From Trema orientale (Eukaryota > Streptophyta > Magnoliopsida > Rosales > Cannabaceae), in the NCBI GenBank assembly GCA_002914845.1, contig JXTC01000043.1, forward strand, positions 521,581 through 585,580: 64,000 bases of DNA, written 5' to 3'. A program made the position numbers and the translations under genes. Below the pieces are notes generated by a model, which had not been told where the DNA came from, ran no database searches, and was given only the letters and a program-made list of their open reading frames with translations. Numbering within the stretch: position 1 is the first letter of the stretch; each line of letters starts with the position of its first letter. This document shows, piece by piece, positions 49,901 through 61,713 of this stretch.

Positions 49901-52130
49901 TTTAACCACCACCGAAATCCAAAAAGCAAATCAAAAGCAACAAAAAGTAGGAAAAAAATAAAGGATAATACTTATACAATGATGGGGTCACACATAACCC
50001 ATAGTCACAACATTTTGATTACTTTATTCGAAAAAAAAATTAAAAAAGGATGCTACATTGGACGGCTATGATTGTTTAAGGGCTGTTATGTACATTATTA
50101 TAAATAGGAGAGTACAATTCGTTAAAGAAAGTAGCAAAAAAAGGGTACAAGAGGGATCGTGTGTGTTTGTGCTTGACCCCCTTTTAAGGGCAAATTGTTT
50201 TGCACCTTGACTTGTGGAGATATAGATCATAGATATATAGTATAATTTTCTTTTTTTTTCCCCTTTTCTTTTTTATCTTTTTCTTCTATTCAACTTAAAG
50301 TTTGTGTTGATATTCTACATGTGAACTTCACCCTTTTTACTCCCACATTATGAGAATCTCTCACTCTCTTTTGTCTATCTTTTTTTTCTTTTTCAATGTC
50401 CTTTGTTTTTCTCTTGGGGAATCTCATTCATCACCTCCACCACCATGTATACAAAACCAAACTTTGAATGTATATATATCATGTCTCAGTTCATTAGTCT
50501 CTGTCAAAAGTAATATTAAATATTTACATATATATACCAAAATAAACGACATAGAGAAAGAGATGCTGATTATATATATATATATAAATAATTTACTATA
50601 TATTGAACGAGATTCTTACAGCAAAGCATGAGAGCAAAAGAAATGAAGAGAACAGTTTCCTTTTTGGCCTTCTTAACAGCAATAGTTTGTGACAATTAAG
50701 TGGGATGTTTCCTACTGGGGTCATCTGGGCTATCATTATTTCTTGTATTGGAAACATACCTTACTTGGGCTCAGTTATACTTGAAAAGATGTTAGCTTTA
50801 TATCTGTTCCTGCCGAAGTGATCAAATTTGACCGTTTTGTTAGGCCAAGAAGAGAGTGATATATCATATATTATAGAAATCACATTCATTCATGGCAATG
50901 TGGGACCCTTACAGCCAGGATAGATCATAATTGATAATTCTACCTATTTTTATCTATCTTCTTTAATAGGGCACATTTAATTCACCTCCGAAACAAAAAT
51001 ATTGTACAACCTTTTCTACGCCCACTTATTTTCTTATTACATTTTTTATTACACTGTCAAAAATTGAAATTTTCCCATTAAATAATTGAAATAAATGAAA
51101 CTTCCAAACTTTGAATTAATGAGATGTGGCTAGAAATTAATTGAGAAGTGGGAATAGGAACTTTTACGGGGTTGGAAAGAAATAATGCTTTCTTTTAATA
51201 TATTTATTTCGGGTCAAAAAAATATAATAATACATTTCCCAATGCTTATTTTCCACTGTGTTTTCTCATGGTGTTTTACCATGGCTGGAGCCTGAAGGTC
51301 CTAGTCTGATCATATATTTTTGCTTTTGAATACTTTCTCTTGGCATAGGACAAGTCGGTTTCACATTCAATTCCCTGTTTATCATTAGTTATGAATTTAC
51401 AACTCAAGGGAGATGCTTGTTCCAATAAAACTACCTCACTAGTCAGCCATAATTAATTTGGACCCCTGAACTTGAATATATATATACTATGACAGACCAA
51501 TTGTCAGCTATTGAGAATCCATTAATTTCATTACTGAGTTTTGTGTTTTTACCTCCTGCCAAAGAAAACTGAAACCTAATCATGCATTTCCAAACTGTCA
51601 AAACACTGAATCATGGGCTATTGATGGTGAAATTAAGGAGAAACTTGTTACCTCATTATATTGACATGGATTGACATTCTAAATTCCCTCTTCAAAAGTC
51701 AAAACACATAAATATAAGTTACTTTGTACAAAATTCCCAAGCCCATTTATTTATTTTAACTTGTTTTTGCAGTCCATTACTTTTGGGTCACTCTTTTGGA
51801 CTTTCTGCCTAAACCTTGTGGGAACAGTTCATAAATACCCATTTCTTTATTTTTATTTCATAATTATCCATTTTATACCCAGTTTTAGAGAAATATATAC
51901 CACGTGTTTTTTATACATGAAAGAAATATATCATGTAAACTATAGGTAAACATTTATACTGTAAATGTATAACACACATATTACACATGAAATGTCAGCT
52001 AAAAGTGGGTATTTTGAAAGAATACTTAAAATCGCGTATTTTTGAAATATAAGGCAGAAAAATAGATACTTGGTGTAAATTTCTCAAACGTAGTCCAAAT
52101 GAAGTCCATTGGCCCAGTCCCTCGTATGAA
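47000..52130. other. 5-kb gene-free AT-rich region
   Basis: Only microsatellites (for example (TA)n at about 48246-48263 and 50570-50584), homopolymers and AT-rich sequence. No exon, RNA gene or defined element could be supported. Confidence 0.55.
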
Positions 52131-52134
52131 AATG

Positions 52135-53300
52135 TAAGATCTTGGACACTTATACCTATTTTTTAAAAAATATTACCAAATTTATGACCTTTCAAAAATC
52201 CNGTCTCGTTCATACGGCTTTTTTGGGGCATTTGTCTAAATACTTTGAGAGCTAAAAAACACAGTGACATTTTAGTAAATAAGTCATCTTTTTTTTAACA
52301 GAAAACCATCAAGATTTCTTAGAAACTAATTTGGTTTCTTATAAGTGGATGTCCTGTATAAAAGTAAATCACAAGAAACCACAAAAGTTTCCTATAAAAC
52401 AGTTTAATTTCCTTTAGTAGAATGTCTTGTACGTAAGTAAATCACAGGAAACCACAAACATTTTCTTGAAACTATTGTGGGTTTTTTTTTTTTTTTTTTT
52501 TGCAGAATGCCCTGTAGCTAAATAAATCATAAGAAACCATGAAAGTTTCCTGGAAACTATCGTGATTTCTTTTTTGGAAGATGCCATGTAGCTAAGTAAA
52601 TCAAAGAAAAAATACGAAGTTTTCTTGAAAATCATTGTGATTTTCTTTAGCAGATGATCCTGTAGCTAAGTAAATCATAGGAAACTAAGAAGATTTCTCG
52701 GAAACCATTGTGGTTTCATTTTGCAGAATACCCTGTAGCTAAGTAAATCACAGGAAACCACAAAAATTTCCTAGAAACCAATTTGGTTTCTTAGAAACCA
52801 GATTAGTTTCTCAAGTTGGTTTCTCGTTACTAACCAAATTAGTAACCAATTACTATATTAGTTTCTAGTTATAAGTAGAAACTAATTTGGTTCTTGTTTT
52901 TAAGAGTAGTCGATAATAATTTAAAAAAATGCCAGAAACAAAATTAGTTTCTCAAAAACCAGATTAGTTACTCAGAAACCATATTGGTTTCTCAAGTTGG
53001 TTTCTCGTTACTAACCAAATCAGTAACTAACTATTAGATTGATTTCTAGTTACCTAGTAGAAGCCACATTGATTTTTGATTTTAAGAGTAGCAAGTAATC
53101 ATTTCTTTAAATAAAAAAAAATAGTAAGCATTTGGTTTCTCAGTTATCAGATTGATTTTTCGCTATTTATCAAAATAATAACAAAAAAAAAGGCAAATAA
53201 CTCGATTGGTTTCTCAAAAACTAGAATATTAGTTTCTCAAGTTATACCAAATTGATTTTAATATTAATTGGTAAATAATTTTCAGCAATCACAACGCTAA
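52135..53300 (+). repeat. Modular inverted-word repeat family, locus 2 (longest)
   Basis: Begins with the terminal segment cttggacacttatacctatt, also seen reversed near 24945. Then comes a ggaaacc/ggtttcc minisatellite of ~80-90 bp units (52300-52790), like that at 26.8 kb. At about 52795 and 52975 two ~180-bp copies (each containing ctcaagttggtttctcgtta) mix gtttc words with gttac/gtaac words, linking the minisatellite to the modules at 25.0 and 58.8-59.4 kb. One ambiguous base is at 52202. Right end not defined. Confidence 0.75.
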
Positions 53301-53309
53301 CTAAAGAAG

Positions 53310-53645
53310 ATTAAATAGCAGATTGAAAACAAAAAAAAAAAAGACGAAAAAAATAGGCAAAGGCTAAAAAGAAAAGAGTAGTAATGTTCAATGTTAAAAA
53401 AAAAAAGAATTTAAAACGAGAAAATAAAAAAAAAACAAGAATAAATAAAGCAAAGGAAAAGAAAAAAGACAAGATGAATTTAAAACGAGAAAATAAAAAT
53501 GAAAAATAAATAAAGCAAAGAAAAAGAAAGAAAATAAAGTGAAGCTCAAAGAAATTCAATGGTGGATTGAAAATGGGAAAAAAAAAAAAACCTCTAAAAA
53601 GGACAAAGATTACAAAAATAGAAAAGGTGTAATTAGGTTCAACAC

Positions 53646-53679
<34 letters not shown>

Positions 53680-53760
53680 TAAAAATAGTTTTAAAAAATA
53701 AATTTTAAAAAAAAATAAATAAAGAAATAAATAAAGGTAAAATATATGAAACAATGAAAA
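53310..53760. repeat. Purine/A-rich low-complexity tract
   Basis: About 450 bases made mostly of aaaaga, aaataaa and gaaaa words with near-duplicate phrases (gaatttaaaacgagaaaata occurs twice, about 53407 and 53475). The long minus-strand frame of Phe and Leu it produces is a composition artefact. Confidence 0.8.
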
Positions 53761-54394
53761 AGTAAATAAGAGGATTTGAACCTAAGTTTAGAATGTGGTA
53801 GTAATCTAACCCAGCCACTAGACCAATTTTTAGTTTTATTTATTTTATGTGGCTTTGCAATTAATAAAGTTTTCTGAGCCTTAGATTGTATAAAATGGTA
53901 AAAAATTTTCCTAGGCCGTATAGAAAATTAATTATATAGGTTAGATCATATTTTTGTCATTATTTTTAAAAAGTTCATTCACCATGTCATTTTCCCAAAA
54001 TGTACTGGTATTATGTGGGAGCAAAACTAGAAATGAAGGTGAAATCAAGTAGGGTGTCTGTGGCATGTGAAGGAATAGTAAATGGAAAATGATAAACATA
54101 TTAGAACAGTATCTTTTATTTTCATTTTCGTAACTTAAATTATGTGATTTCTTTGTTAGTAACTAATAATATAGAGGAAAAAAGAAAGCATATATAATGA
54201 GATATTTAGTACTTCTTTTTTTATAATAAATGCTATCAATTATATTATCACTTAATTTAAACTGTGAATTCATATTTAAATTGTCCGAAAGGAAAAAAAA
54301 AGTTCATATTTTATGAGTGAAAGGGGCTCATAGAAAACTAATAAGAATTCCCCCAAAACTAAGTCACAAAAAATGCCTTTTATCACCATTGAAG

Positions 54395-54432
<38 letters not shown>
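54395..54432. repeat. Poly(A) run of about 38
   Basis: An uninterrupted A run after ccattgaag, followed by ctactactactcac. No flanking duplication was found, so I do not call a retroposed insert. Confidence 0.85.
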
Positions 54433-54434
<2 letters not shown>

Positions 54435-54754
54435 ACTACTACTCACACATCAGTAATTAACAATTGTAAATTTTCAATGCTGTATCAGAAGACTTTTTCC
54501 TTGACAATTATATTTATAATAAATTACAAAATTAAAATTATATCCTCCATTTTCTTAATGTCCCATGCATAATTTAGTACAATTAAGTACGTCCTCTGCC
54601 TTTAAAGGCGATCTTCAATTTCTCAATTAGATGATCTAATCTTAGGTTCTTTGAATTTTCAACTCGGATCTCTAGACTTCACACTTACTTTTCTTCGCGT
54701 CAGGTCAAAATTATGAGCCATAAGTACTACCAGCGCCTTTCACCTGGTAATTAA

Positions 54755-55158
54755 GGCTATGTTTGGTTGAGAGGAAAGAAAATAGGAGGGAAGGAAAAAT
54801 TGAGAAGGAAAGAAAATGTGTACGATGAAAATGAAAGTGTCTTTCCTCTATTGTTGTTTGGTATGTAGGAAGAAAAGAAAACTAGTATATTTTAAAATGA
54901 CTGTTTTATCCTTTTTATTAAAATTTCAAAAGTAGTATACAAGGTTAATTTGGTAAATTCACTTTTAAACATGAGTAAAAAACTTTTCATTCCCCTTTTC
55001 TCTCTATTTTTGGGAGGAAAATATTTGAGTGGGTCCCACCACTTTTTTTCCTCCCCTTCCCTTTTCCCTTCTACCAAACAACCTAAAAATTTATTTCCCT
55101 CCACTTTTCCATCAAAATTTTTCTTTCCTCTTCCTTTTCCTTCCTACCAAACATAGCC
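54755..55158. mobile_element. Tourist-like (PIF/Harbinger) MITE, 404 bp
   Basis: Ends ggctatgtttggt and accaaacatagcc are inverted repeats, flanked by the 3-bp duplication TAA (54752-54754 and 55159-55161), as for PIF/Harbinger. Purine-rich left and pyrimidine-rich right arms (gaaaggaa/ttccttttcc) extend the pairing inward. Non-coding. Confidence 0.92.
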
Positions 55159-55448
55159 TAAGTTTCTATCTACTTCCTTTTTATATATGATACCTTTATA
55201 TATATAATATAAACACATATAAATATATGTATATACACACTAATTCGTAAAAGCAAATTAAGCACGTGAATCTGATTTAATTAATCTAGAGAGGGGCTTG
55301 TTGATACTACTTCGTACCAGAAAACATATCTCATCTTATACCATTTATTATGGTTTAAAACTTTAGCTCGTTTATATAGTTTATAAATATGTCATGGTTC
55401 TAGCTATTGACACTCAATAAATTTTGTTAATTTGGTTACGTTTTATAG

Positions 55449-55817
55449 TAATTTATCCTCCACATGCAACGGCCTACCGACCATCCAAACAGGTGGATGA
55501 TGGTTATGTCCTGCCGCCGCCACCACCACCGCTACTACTAGATTCTCCCACCAATCATCGTAGGAATGCCGATTCTGCCTACTCCACAATTAAGCCTCCC
55601 ACAGAATCCAAAACAAGGGGTACTGGTGGATTCTGGAAACGATGGTAATTAGTACTTCTCCGATTGTAATGTACTACATTATACATTATTTCAATTATTG
55701 TTCTGCCTTTAATTTTGTTTCGTTATTTATCCACTACTATATATATATAGTACTTATGCTAATTCATGTCGCTTGTTGTATACTCGTTGCAGTTTTGATT
55801 CCCTTCGTTGTCGTTGA
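55449..55817 (+). pseudogene. Decayed CYSTM paralogue
   Basis: The layout copies exons 2 and 3 of the CYSTM gene at 61714-62329. Exon 2 is 55449-55644, with a ttttatag acceptor and the same split valine codon; it encodes VIYPPHATAYRPSKQVDDGY, a run of six prolines and the pre-TM motif GTGGFWKR. After a gtaatt donor, exon 3 (from 55793) should give the Cys-rich membrane module. Instead it reads CFDSLRCR then stop, where the intact gene has CVAALCCCW. Several module cysteines are lost and the C-terminus is truncated. No exon 1 with a suitable ATG was found upstream. I infer a tandem duplicate losing function; expression is not excluded. Confidence 0.75.
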
Positions 55818-55895
55818 GTCCTGGAGTACTTGTGCTAGCTCTGGATGAATTAACAAGAGTACTAGAGTCAATTCATATAAGTCATATATATATAC

Positions 55896-56138
55896 GGGCA
55901 CCAATCTAGTAGGGGTATTTTTTTTTTTACCTATGTATAGGTATCAATTTGGCCAATGAAAATTTTTTATGCACATTTTTTTCTTATAAAAAGTAGGAGA
56001 GAGAAATAACATTAATAATGTACGTCTTTTCATGCACTTCATTATAGCTGTTGGATCACCATTAGATGAACGGCTAAAAAAAAATACCTACACATAGGTA
56101 AAAAAAAAAAAAAAAAAAAAATTATTGGATTCGCAACC
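55896..56138 (+). mobile_element. (TA)n-flanked MITE, copy D
   Basis: Starts gggcaccaatctagtagg and ends ggattcgcaacc, 243 bp, with the family core acattaataatgtacgtctt and agctgttggatcacc. Flanked by tatatatac on the left and tatatatatgtatgtata on the right. Same orientation as copy A. Confidence 0.85.
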
Positions 56139-56166
56139 TATATATATGTATGTATATATATATAAT

Positions 56167-56410
56167 GGGCAACAATCCAGTAGATATTTTTTTTTTATCT
56201 ATACATAAGTATCGTTTTGACCAATGAAAATTTAAGATACATATTTTTTTTATTGTAAAAAGTAAGAGAGATAAACAACATTAATGATGCACGTCTTTTC
56301 ATACAACTCATTTTAGCCGTTAGATCACCATTAAATGATGATCCAACGGCTAAAAAAAAATACATACTCATTGGTAAAAAAAAAAAATATTACCTACTGG
56401 ATTGGCAACC
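56167..56410 (+). mobile_element. (TA)n-flanked MITE, copy E
   Basis: Starts gggcaacaatccagtaga and ends ctggattggcaacc, 244 bp. The palindrome agccgttagatcacc...gatgatccaacggct is well preserved. Only ~28 bp of TA-rich sequence separates it from copy D; TA-rich sequence follows on the right as well. Confidence 0.85.
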
Positions 56411-56934
56411 ATATATAATATATATAGACATATATAATGTACACCACGGTTCTTGGAATTATAGTATATGGTTACTTTAGCTGTGTCTGTTTGGCATGTA
56501 ATTTTGAATAATCATACATTTCTTTAACTTAAAAATTGAGATTCGGGCAATTAATTTAGTATAAATATAGTTGAGAACTAGAGAAAAGTGTTAATACCAT
56601 AAAATGCGGACGAAAGAAAATAATCAAATATGGACGTGCAAACTGCTGTGTTAAATATGCCGCCAAACTTTTATTCATCAAAAGGGGTCGTCAGAACTAT
56701 ATTAGGGGAAAAAAAAATGTTATTGAAAAAAAAAATAGAAACCTTTAAATTAATATACACATCCCATCGTAGTCATAAACTAAAATTAATGAGCAACGCT
56801 ATGTAATTCCCCAAAACACATATGAATATATAAAATCTTATTAGCTAATTAGAAAGGGATAGACCGGCGCGCGTAAATAAAGATATATATCTATATATAT
56901 ATATTATATATATTAATAGGGTGATGTTTCAATA

Positions 56935-57566
56935 GAGATTTTTGTTTTTACTCCATAGATGGGTACTCTAATTTGGGCCATTGAATTTTAATCTAATGGC
57001 TAAAATAATATTAGTAGATTTATTAAACAATTATTATAATTAATACATATATAAATATAGAAAATTATTTAAAACAAAAAAGATGAGTAACCTGATGAAT
57101 TGGTCAATTTTTTTATTTTTTATTTTTTTATATAAGAAAATAAAACTATTGAAAAATATTTAATAATCCCAAATTACTCTCAACTATCTTATTCGTTGAA
57201 AAAAAAAAAAAACAAAAGATGTACAAATTTTAAGCTGTTTCACATATAATTTTTTTTTAAACAAATTTTCTTTCAACATAGTTGCTTTATTCATTTTTTG
57301 TTATTTAAGAAAATAACTTATTCATAATATGAAAATTATGCTACCTTGGATTTTATCTTTTGTACAGTAAAAAAGAAATTTTATGGAATATTGAAGATAC
57401 AATAGTACATATAGTTTTAAATTAAAAGTAATTAAAAAATTAAATTTTCAAAAAAGAAAAAAAAGAATTAGAAATTAATATATTGAAAGAGATGACTTGT
57501 TATTATAGGTTGATTTCCAAATTAGTCAAATTTACCCATCCATGGAGTAAAAATAAAAATACTCAT
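56935..57566. mobile_element. MITE with TA target site (Stowaway/mariner-like ends)
   Basis: Left end gagatttttgtttttactcc then atagatgggta, and reversed right end gagtatttttatttttactc then catggatgggta, are inverted repeats of ~30 bp, flanked by TA on both sides. The 630-bp interior is AT-rich and non-coding. Confidence 0.65.
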
Positions 57567-58408
57567 TACAAGAAGAGAAAAGAAAACTTGTTGGGTGCAG
57601 CTTTGATAGGACTTTGATCCATTGGTATTATTGATTATAGTAATCTCTATATATGTTTGCATAACAATGTCAATTAATTAACGAAATTAATAATTGAGTC
57701 GTGTAGTTGTACATATTTTTTCTGATACATATCTTGAGTACAGTGTCACTATTTAAATTAGCATATATTTGTCATAAAATAATCTTAAAATTACAATTAG
57801 TGCATGTTCTTTTGATTTGTTTTTTAATCCATTCATTATTGACGTAGGTCATTATAAATCATGTGATTAGTAAAACAAAATTTTCAAATGTTAAGCGGCC
57901 TTTTCCTATCATTTATCGATTTGAGTATGTCTTTTAACTCTGGATCGATTTGAGTATATAATGGAGCTTGTATGTATTCATATTACGGGTGTTATATTTC
58001 ACGTTAGAAACCATATAATCACTTCAAGTCCAAAACACTTGGCAGTAATATTTTAGATCAGCCTTAGCCTTTCCTTTTTACAGGGACATGATTGAAAGCT
58101 ATCGTACGTATAAGCTAGATTATTTAATTTATTTTATACATAAAACTACATAGCACTGTATTTATACACCGTAGACAGCTAGCGAGAGAATAATATTTCA
58201 AAATAACGAGCAAACATCAAAAATCGAAACCTCTTGGACTTTTTCGAAAGGCAATTTTGTCGAGAAATTAAAAACTAAGTAATTTGTACGGTAGATAATG
58301 GGGTGGAGTAAATTATTTATATATTAATTTCCCATGCATGCACCGTCATCTATCATATATGTCATTTTTGTTTTTTTTTTTTTTTGGTTAATATCGTTAT
58401 CTTGTGAT

Positions 58409-58689
58409 TAGAGCTGAAATATCGACAGCTCGCCCGAACCGGCCAGCCCGGAGAAAGAAGTATGTCGGGCTGGACCAAAAAGTTTACAACAAGGCTAATC
58501 CGGCCCTAAACTCATTATTTCAATAAAAAAAAATTATTATTCTTATTTTCATTTTAAACAAATTTCGGACCCGTTGGCCCGACAAGCTGACACCTATGAC
58601 CCAATCTGACCCTATTCTTAGCCCGAGCAAAGACTGGGCCATAGTAGTCCCACTGTTCGGCCTGGCCCATATTGTCGATTCTAGCTGTG
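58409..58689. mobile_element. Short hAT-like element
   Basis: Ends tagagctgaaatatcgaca and, reversed, cacagctagaatcgaca agree with small gaps. Subterminal gcccg/cgggc words (gccagcccgg, gttggcccgaca, cggcctggccc) are typical of plant hAT elements. No 8-bp target duplication could be confirmed. Confidence 0.5.
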
Positions 58690-58720
58690 ATCGCCTAATT
58701 TTTCGTTAAAAACAAAAAAA

Positions 58721-59536
58721 AGGGTTTCTAACAAACTTATACCTACGAAAACTGAAAAAATTACAAAAATACGGAAGTCAGGCTTTTTTTTACTTTTTTT
58801 ACCCTTTTTATTATGGAAAATATCACTTTTTAAAAAATATATAGAAAAGTACCATTTTAAAAATAGTTATTAGTTACCGGTTTCTGGAAACTGGTTACTG
58901 GTACTGGTTACCAGTTATATACCAGTTATAAATATTTTTGGTTACTAGTTATCAGTTTCTAGAAACCGATTACTAGAAACTAATTACTATTATAAAAAAT
59001 GGTATTTTTCTAAATTATTTTAAAAAATGATATATTTCTAATAAAAATCGCACCGCACCTTAAAAAATTCAAAATCACGGTATTTTTCATTTTTTTTTGA
59101 AATACCGTATATTGTCTAATTTACCAAAAAAGAAAAAGAAATTAGGCTTTTTATAGCATTTTTTAAAAAATTTTGAAAATTACAGTGGCTTGTATTTTTT
59201 AGGCCGAGAAGGTTTTTATTAGAAAAATATCATTTTTTAAAAAGATTTAGAAAAATACTATTTTTAAAAATAGCAACTAGTAATTGGTAACCAGTTTCCA
59301 GAAACTAGTAACTAGTCACTAAAGGTAATTATAACTAGTATATAACTGGTAATCGGTAACCAGTTTTCAGAAGCTGATAACTAGTAACCATTTTTAAAAT
59401 AGTATGTTTCTAAAAATTTTTAAAAAGTGATTTTTTTTAATAGAAACTGTACAGAAATTGGAAAAAAAAAAAAAAACGGACCTTCATATTTTTGTAATTA
59501 TTTTTTATTTTTATAGATAAAAGTGTTAAAAACCCT
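58721..59536. mobile_element. Modular inverted-word repeat family, locus 3, with long terminal repeats
   Basis: Left end agggtttctaacaaacttat and reversed right end agggtttttaacacttttat form inverted repeats of ~55 bp, each with a shared attacaaaaata further in. Inside are two near-palindromic modules (58805-59055, 59220-59450) with gttac/gtaac and gtttctggaaac words, matching the module at 24.96-25.2 kb. Long inverted ends suggest a Mutator-like non-autonomous element; flanks are poly(A), so no duplication can be read. Confidence 0.65.
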
Positions 59537-59602
59537 AAAAAAAAAATTCATAACTCTAAAAGCCGTTTATGATGTTAAGCACTATATATTAATAATAAAA
59601 AA

Positions 59603-59952
59603 GGGTAATTGCAAAAAAAAAATGCCCTGAAGTATGATTTTTTTTACATTTTTAAACCTATTTTTTGGCTTGTACAAAAGTATACATCCATATTTCAAAT
59701 CTCTACAACTTTGTACATTTTGTGTACAAATTGAGTAACTTGTGCTAACCATTTTAAGTTAATTTTAATATATTTTTTGTATCAGATAGCAGAAATAAAT
59801 TATTCTCAATTTGAATTCTATATTTGATAAGAAATTTGTTGGTCAATTTATATGTAGAATGTTTGAAATATAGAGATATAATTTTATATAAACCAAATGA
59901 TAAGATTAAAATTATAGAAGACTACACTTTAGGAAATTTTTTCCACAATTAA
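59603..59952. mobile_element. MITE of the 'taattgcaaaaaa' family, copy 2
   Basis: Starts gggtaattgcaaaaaaaaaa and ends tttccacaattaac. Shares length (~350 bp) and internal words (caaatctctacaactttgta, ttttgtgtacaaatt) with 24181-24538. Confidence 0.62.
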
Positions 59953-60015
59953 CGCTAATAAAAATGGGTGTAGACTTTTAATTTACATGTTTGACATCTA
60001 CATCACTATTAGACT

Positions 60016-60681
60016 TAGGGATGTCAATTTCACCGAATAAAGTGATACACTGCAGTGCATCAGCCCAGAAGGGTTCTAACTTTCACCGTTATAAATGGTG
60101 CAGATCACGGGGAAGGGATTTCCCGTTTAATATTTAGTGGGGCGGTCTTGGGATTGAGTGCCTCTCTCAACCCTCCCCGATTATATATAAGTTAATTTCA
60201 ATAATTATTCAACTAGATTTTTCTTTTTTTTTTTTTTTCAAATCTAATAGTCATATACTAATACTGTCTGAGTTATTTAGGATTGTGTTACCTTTTTGAA
60301 TGAATAATATGCTAATAATTTTGGTATTAAATATTTTATATTTGACAATTCTAACATGTTAAAACTTTATTTGAATGTTTTTTTAGTTATTTAGGTCTAA
60401 AATTAGAATTTTCAATTAAGTTAAGTTGAATTTTGATTTTTTTTTCGCGATGTATTTAGACTTTTAAAAAATTTGGACCAACATAGGATTATTTAATTAA
60501 TTCAAGATGATAATTCCAAACGGGACCACGATAAACCAATGTAAAAAAAGATCCCCAATAAAAATTTCCTAAGATTGCTCCGCACTAAATTAAGTGGTGA
60601 ATGATGCGAGAATGGTATAGTAAATTAATAACGAAAACGAGAATATGATAAATACAAAATCGGTCCCGCCCCATTCCCCTA
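60016..60681. mobile_element. hAT non-autonomous element (~666 bp), eroded
   Basis: Begins tagggatgtcaatttcaccg and ends ccccattccccta, where a few bases of the right terminal repeat appear lost. The flanks attagact (60008-60015) and attatgct (60682-60689) match at 6 of 8 positions. Subterminal ggggcgg/cccgcccc words agree with the element at 41712. Non-coding. Confidence 0.6.
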
Positions 60682-61521
60682 ATTATGCTCAACTCTGAAA
60701 ATAGACTGTAATGTTAACGCGTCTTGTGGCTACAATATTTCTCTTAGGGGAAAAAAAAAGTAAAGAAAAGAAAATTCCTGGCAGATGTGAGTACTAGTTA
60801 GTAACTTAGTATCGTGAAAAATCTGCCACCTAGCTGAAAGATAATTAATACCTACATATATGTCAAAGCTTCCTACTTTTTGGCCATATATGCAGAAAAT
60901 CATCACGATTTTATGTCAAACCATACACATTCATGTGGCTATAATTACACACGGTAGATGCCACCGAAGTGCAAACGATGGATGCCAAGTTCCACAAGTG
61001 AATATCCTTAATTTGACTAGAGATTAACGTTAGGTTTACGAAATTTCTATTATATTAGAATAAGACAACACAAGTACTAAGATATTGAAGAAAGTATATA
61101 TCACTTAATACATGTGTCTTGAAACTTAGTATAGAATTAAAAATTTTGAATCATCAAAGTGAAAAATTAATTAGAAAGATAATAAAATCCCAAATTTTAA
61201 TTTTCAGGTAACAATCACGGTATGATTTGATATTAACTCTACTGTTATGCAAGGTAAGATCCCCACACCGAGATTCGTAGATCAAGGGGAACTTGTTCAA
61301 GAATTTTTTTTTAAAAAAAAAACAAAAATTAAGAATAAGAGGTTTAGGTTGATACTAATATATAAATTAATTTGACGTTGCCTATAATTCTTTAACTTAT
61401 TTAACTTAATGGGTTTGTTCTGGTTTGGTGTTACTAGTTCCTTTAGCCTCGTTGAATTTTTGTCCTTTGCTTCTAACGCGCTGAAGCTGACCGCGTTACT
61501 CTCAATATCTCTTCCTCTTCC

Positions 61522-61535
61522 TATATATATAAATA
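61522..61535 (+). promoter_or_regulatory. TATA box of the CYSTM gene
   Basis: tatatatataaata lies ~180 bases before the ATG (61714), with a C/T-rich leader in between, predicting a start near 61555-61565. Motif-based call. Confidence 0.6.
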
Positions 61536-61713
61536 AATACAACAAAAACATCCCTCAAATATATCAAAATCATTCTCTAATTCTCTTGCAAATATCTCCT
61601 CCATCCTTGACTTTGTTTGCCTCTTCATTAGACTATATGCACAATATTGCCTTTCTTTAATTAAACTTATTATATATTTTTTCTTCTTAATTTCATCCAC
61701 GGTGGTCAGTACC

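Noticed and set aside
14990-52202. Single ambiguous bases at 14990, 16418, 41742 and 52202
   Set aside because: Isolated base-call ambiguities, not assembly gaps; no biological meaning inferred.
53311-53754. 147-codon minus-strand frame, mostly Phe and Leu
   Set aside because: Produced by the A-rich tract on the opposite strand; no protein-like composition.
53765-53825. tRNA-like phrase (gaggatttgaacctaag...ccactagacc)
   Set aside because: Resembles a T-arm and 3' half of a tRNA, but no anticodon or acceptor arms can be folded. A similar phrase is at about 33019-33085; both look like repeat debris.
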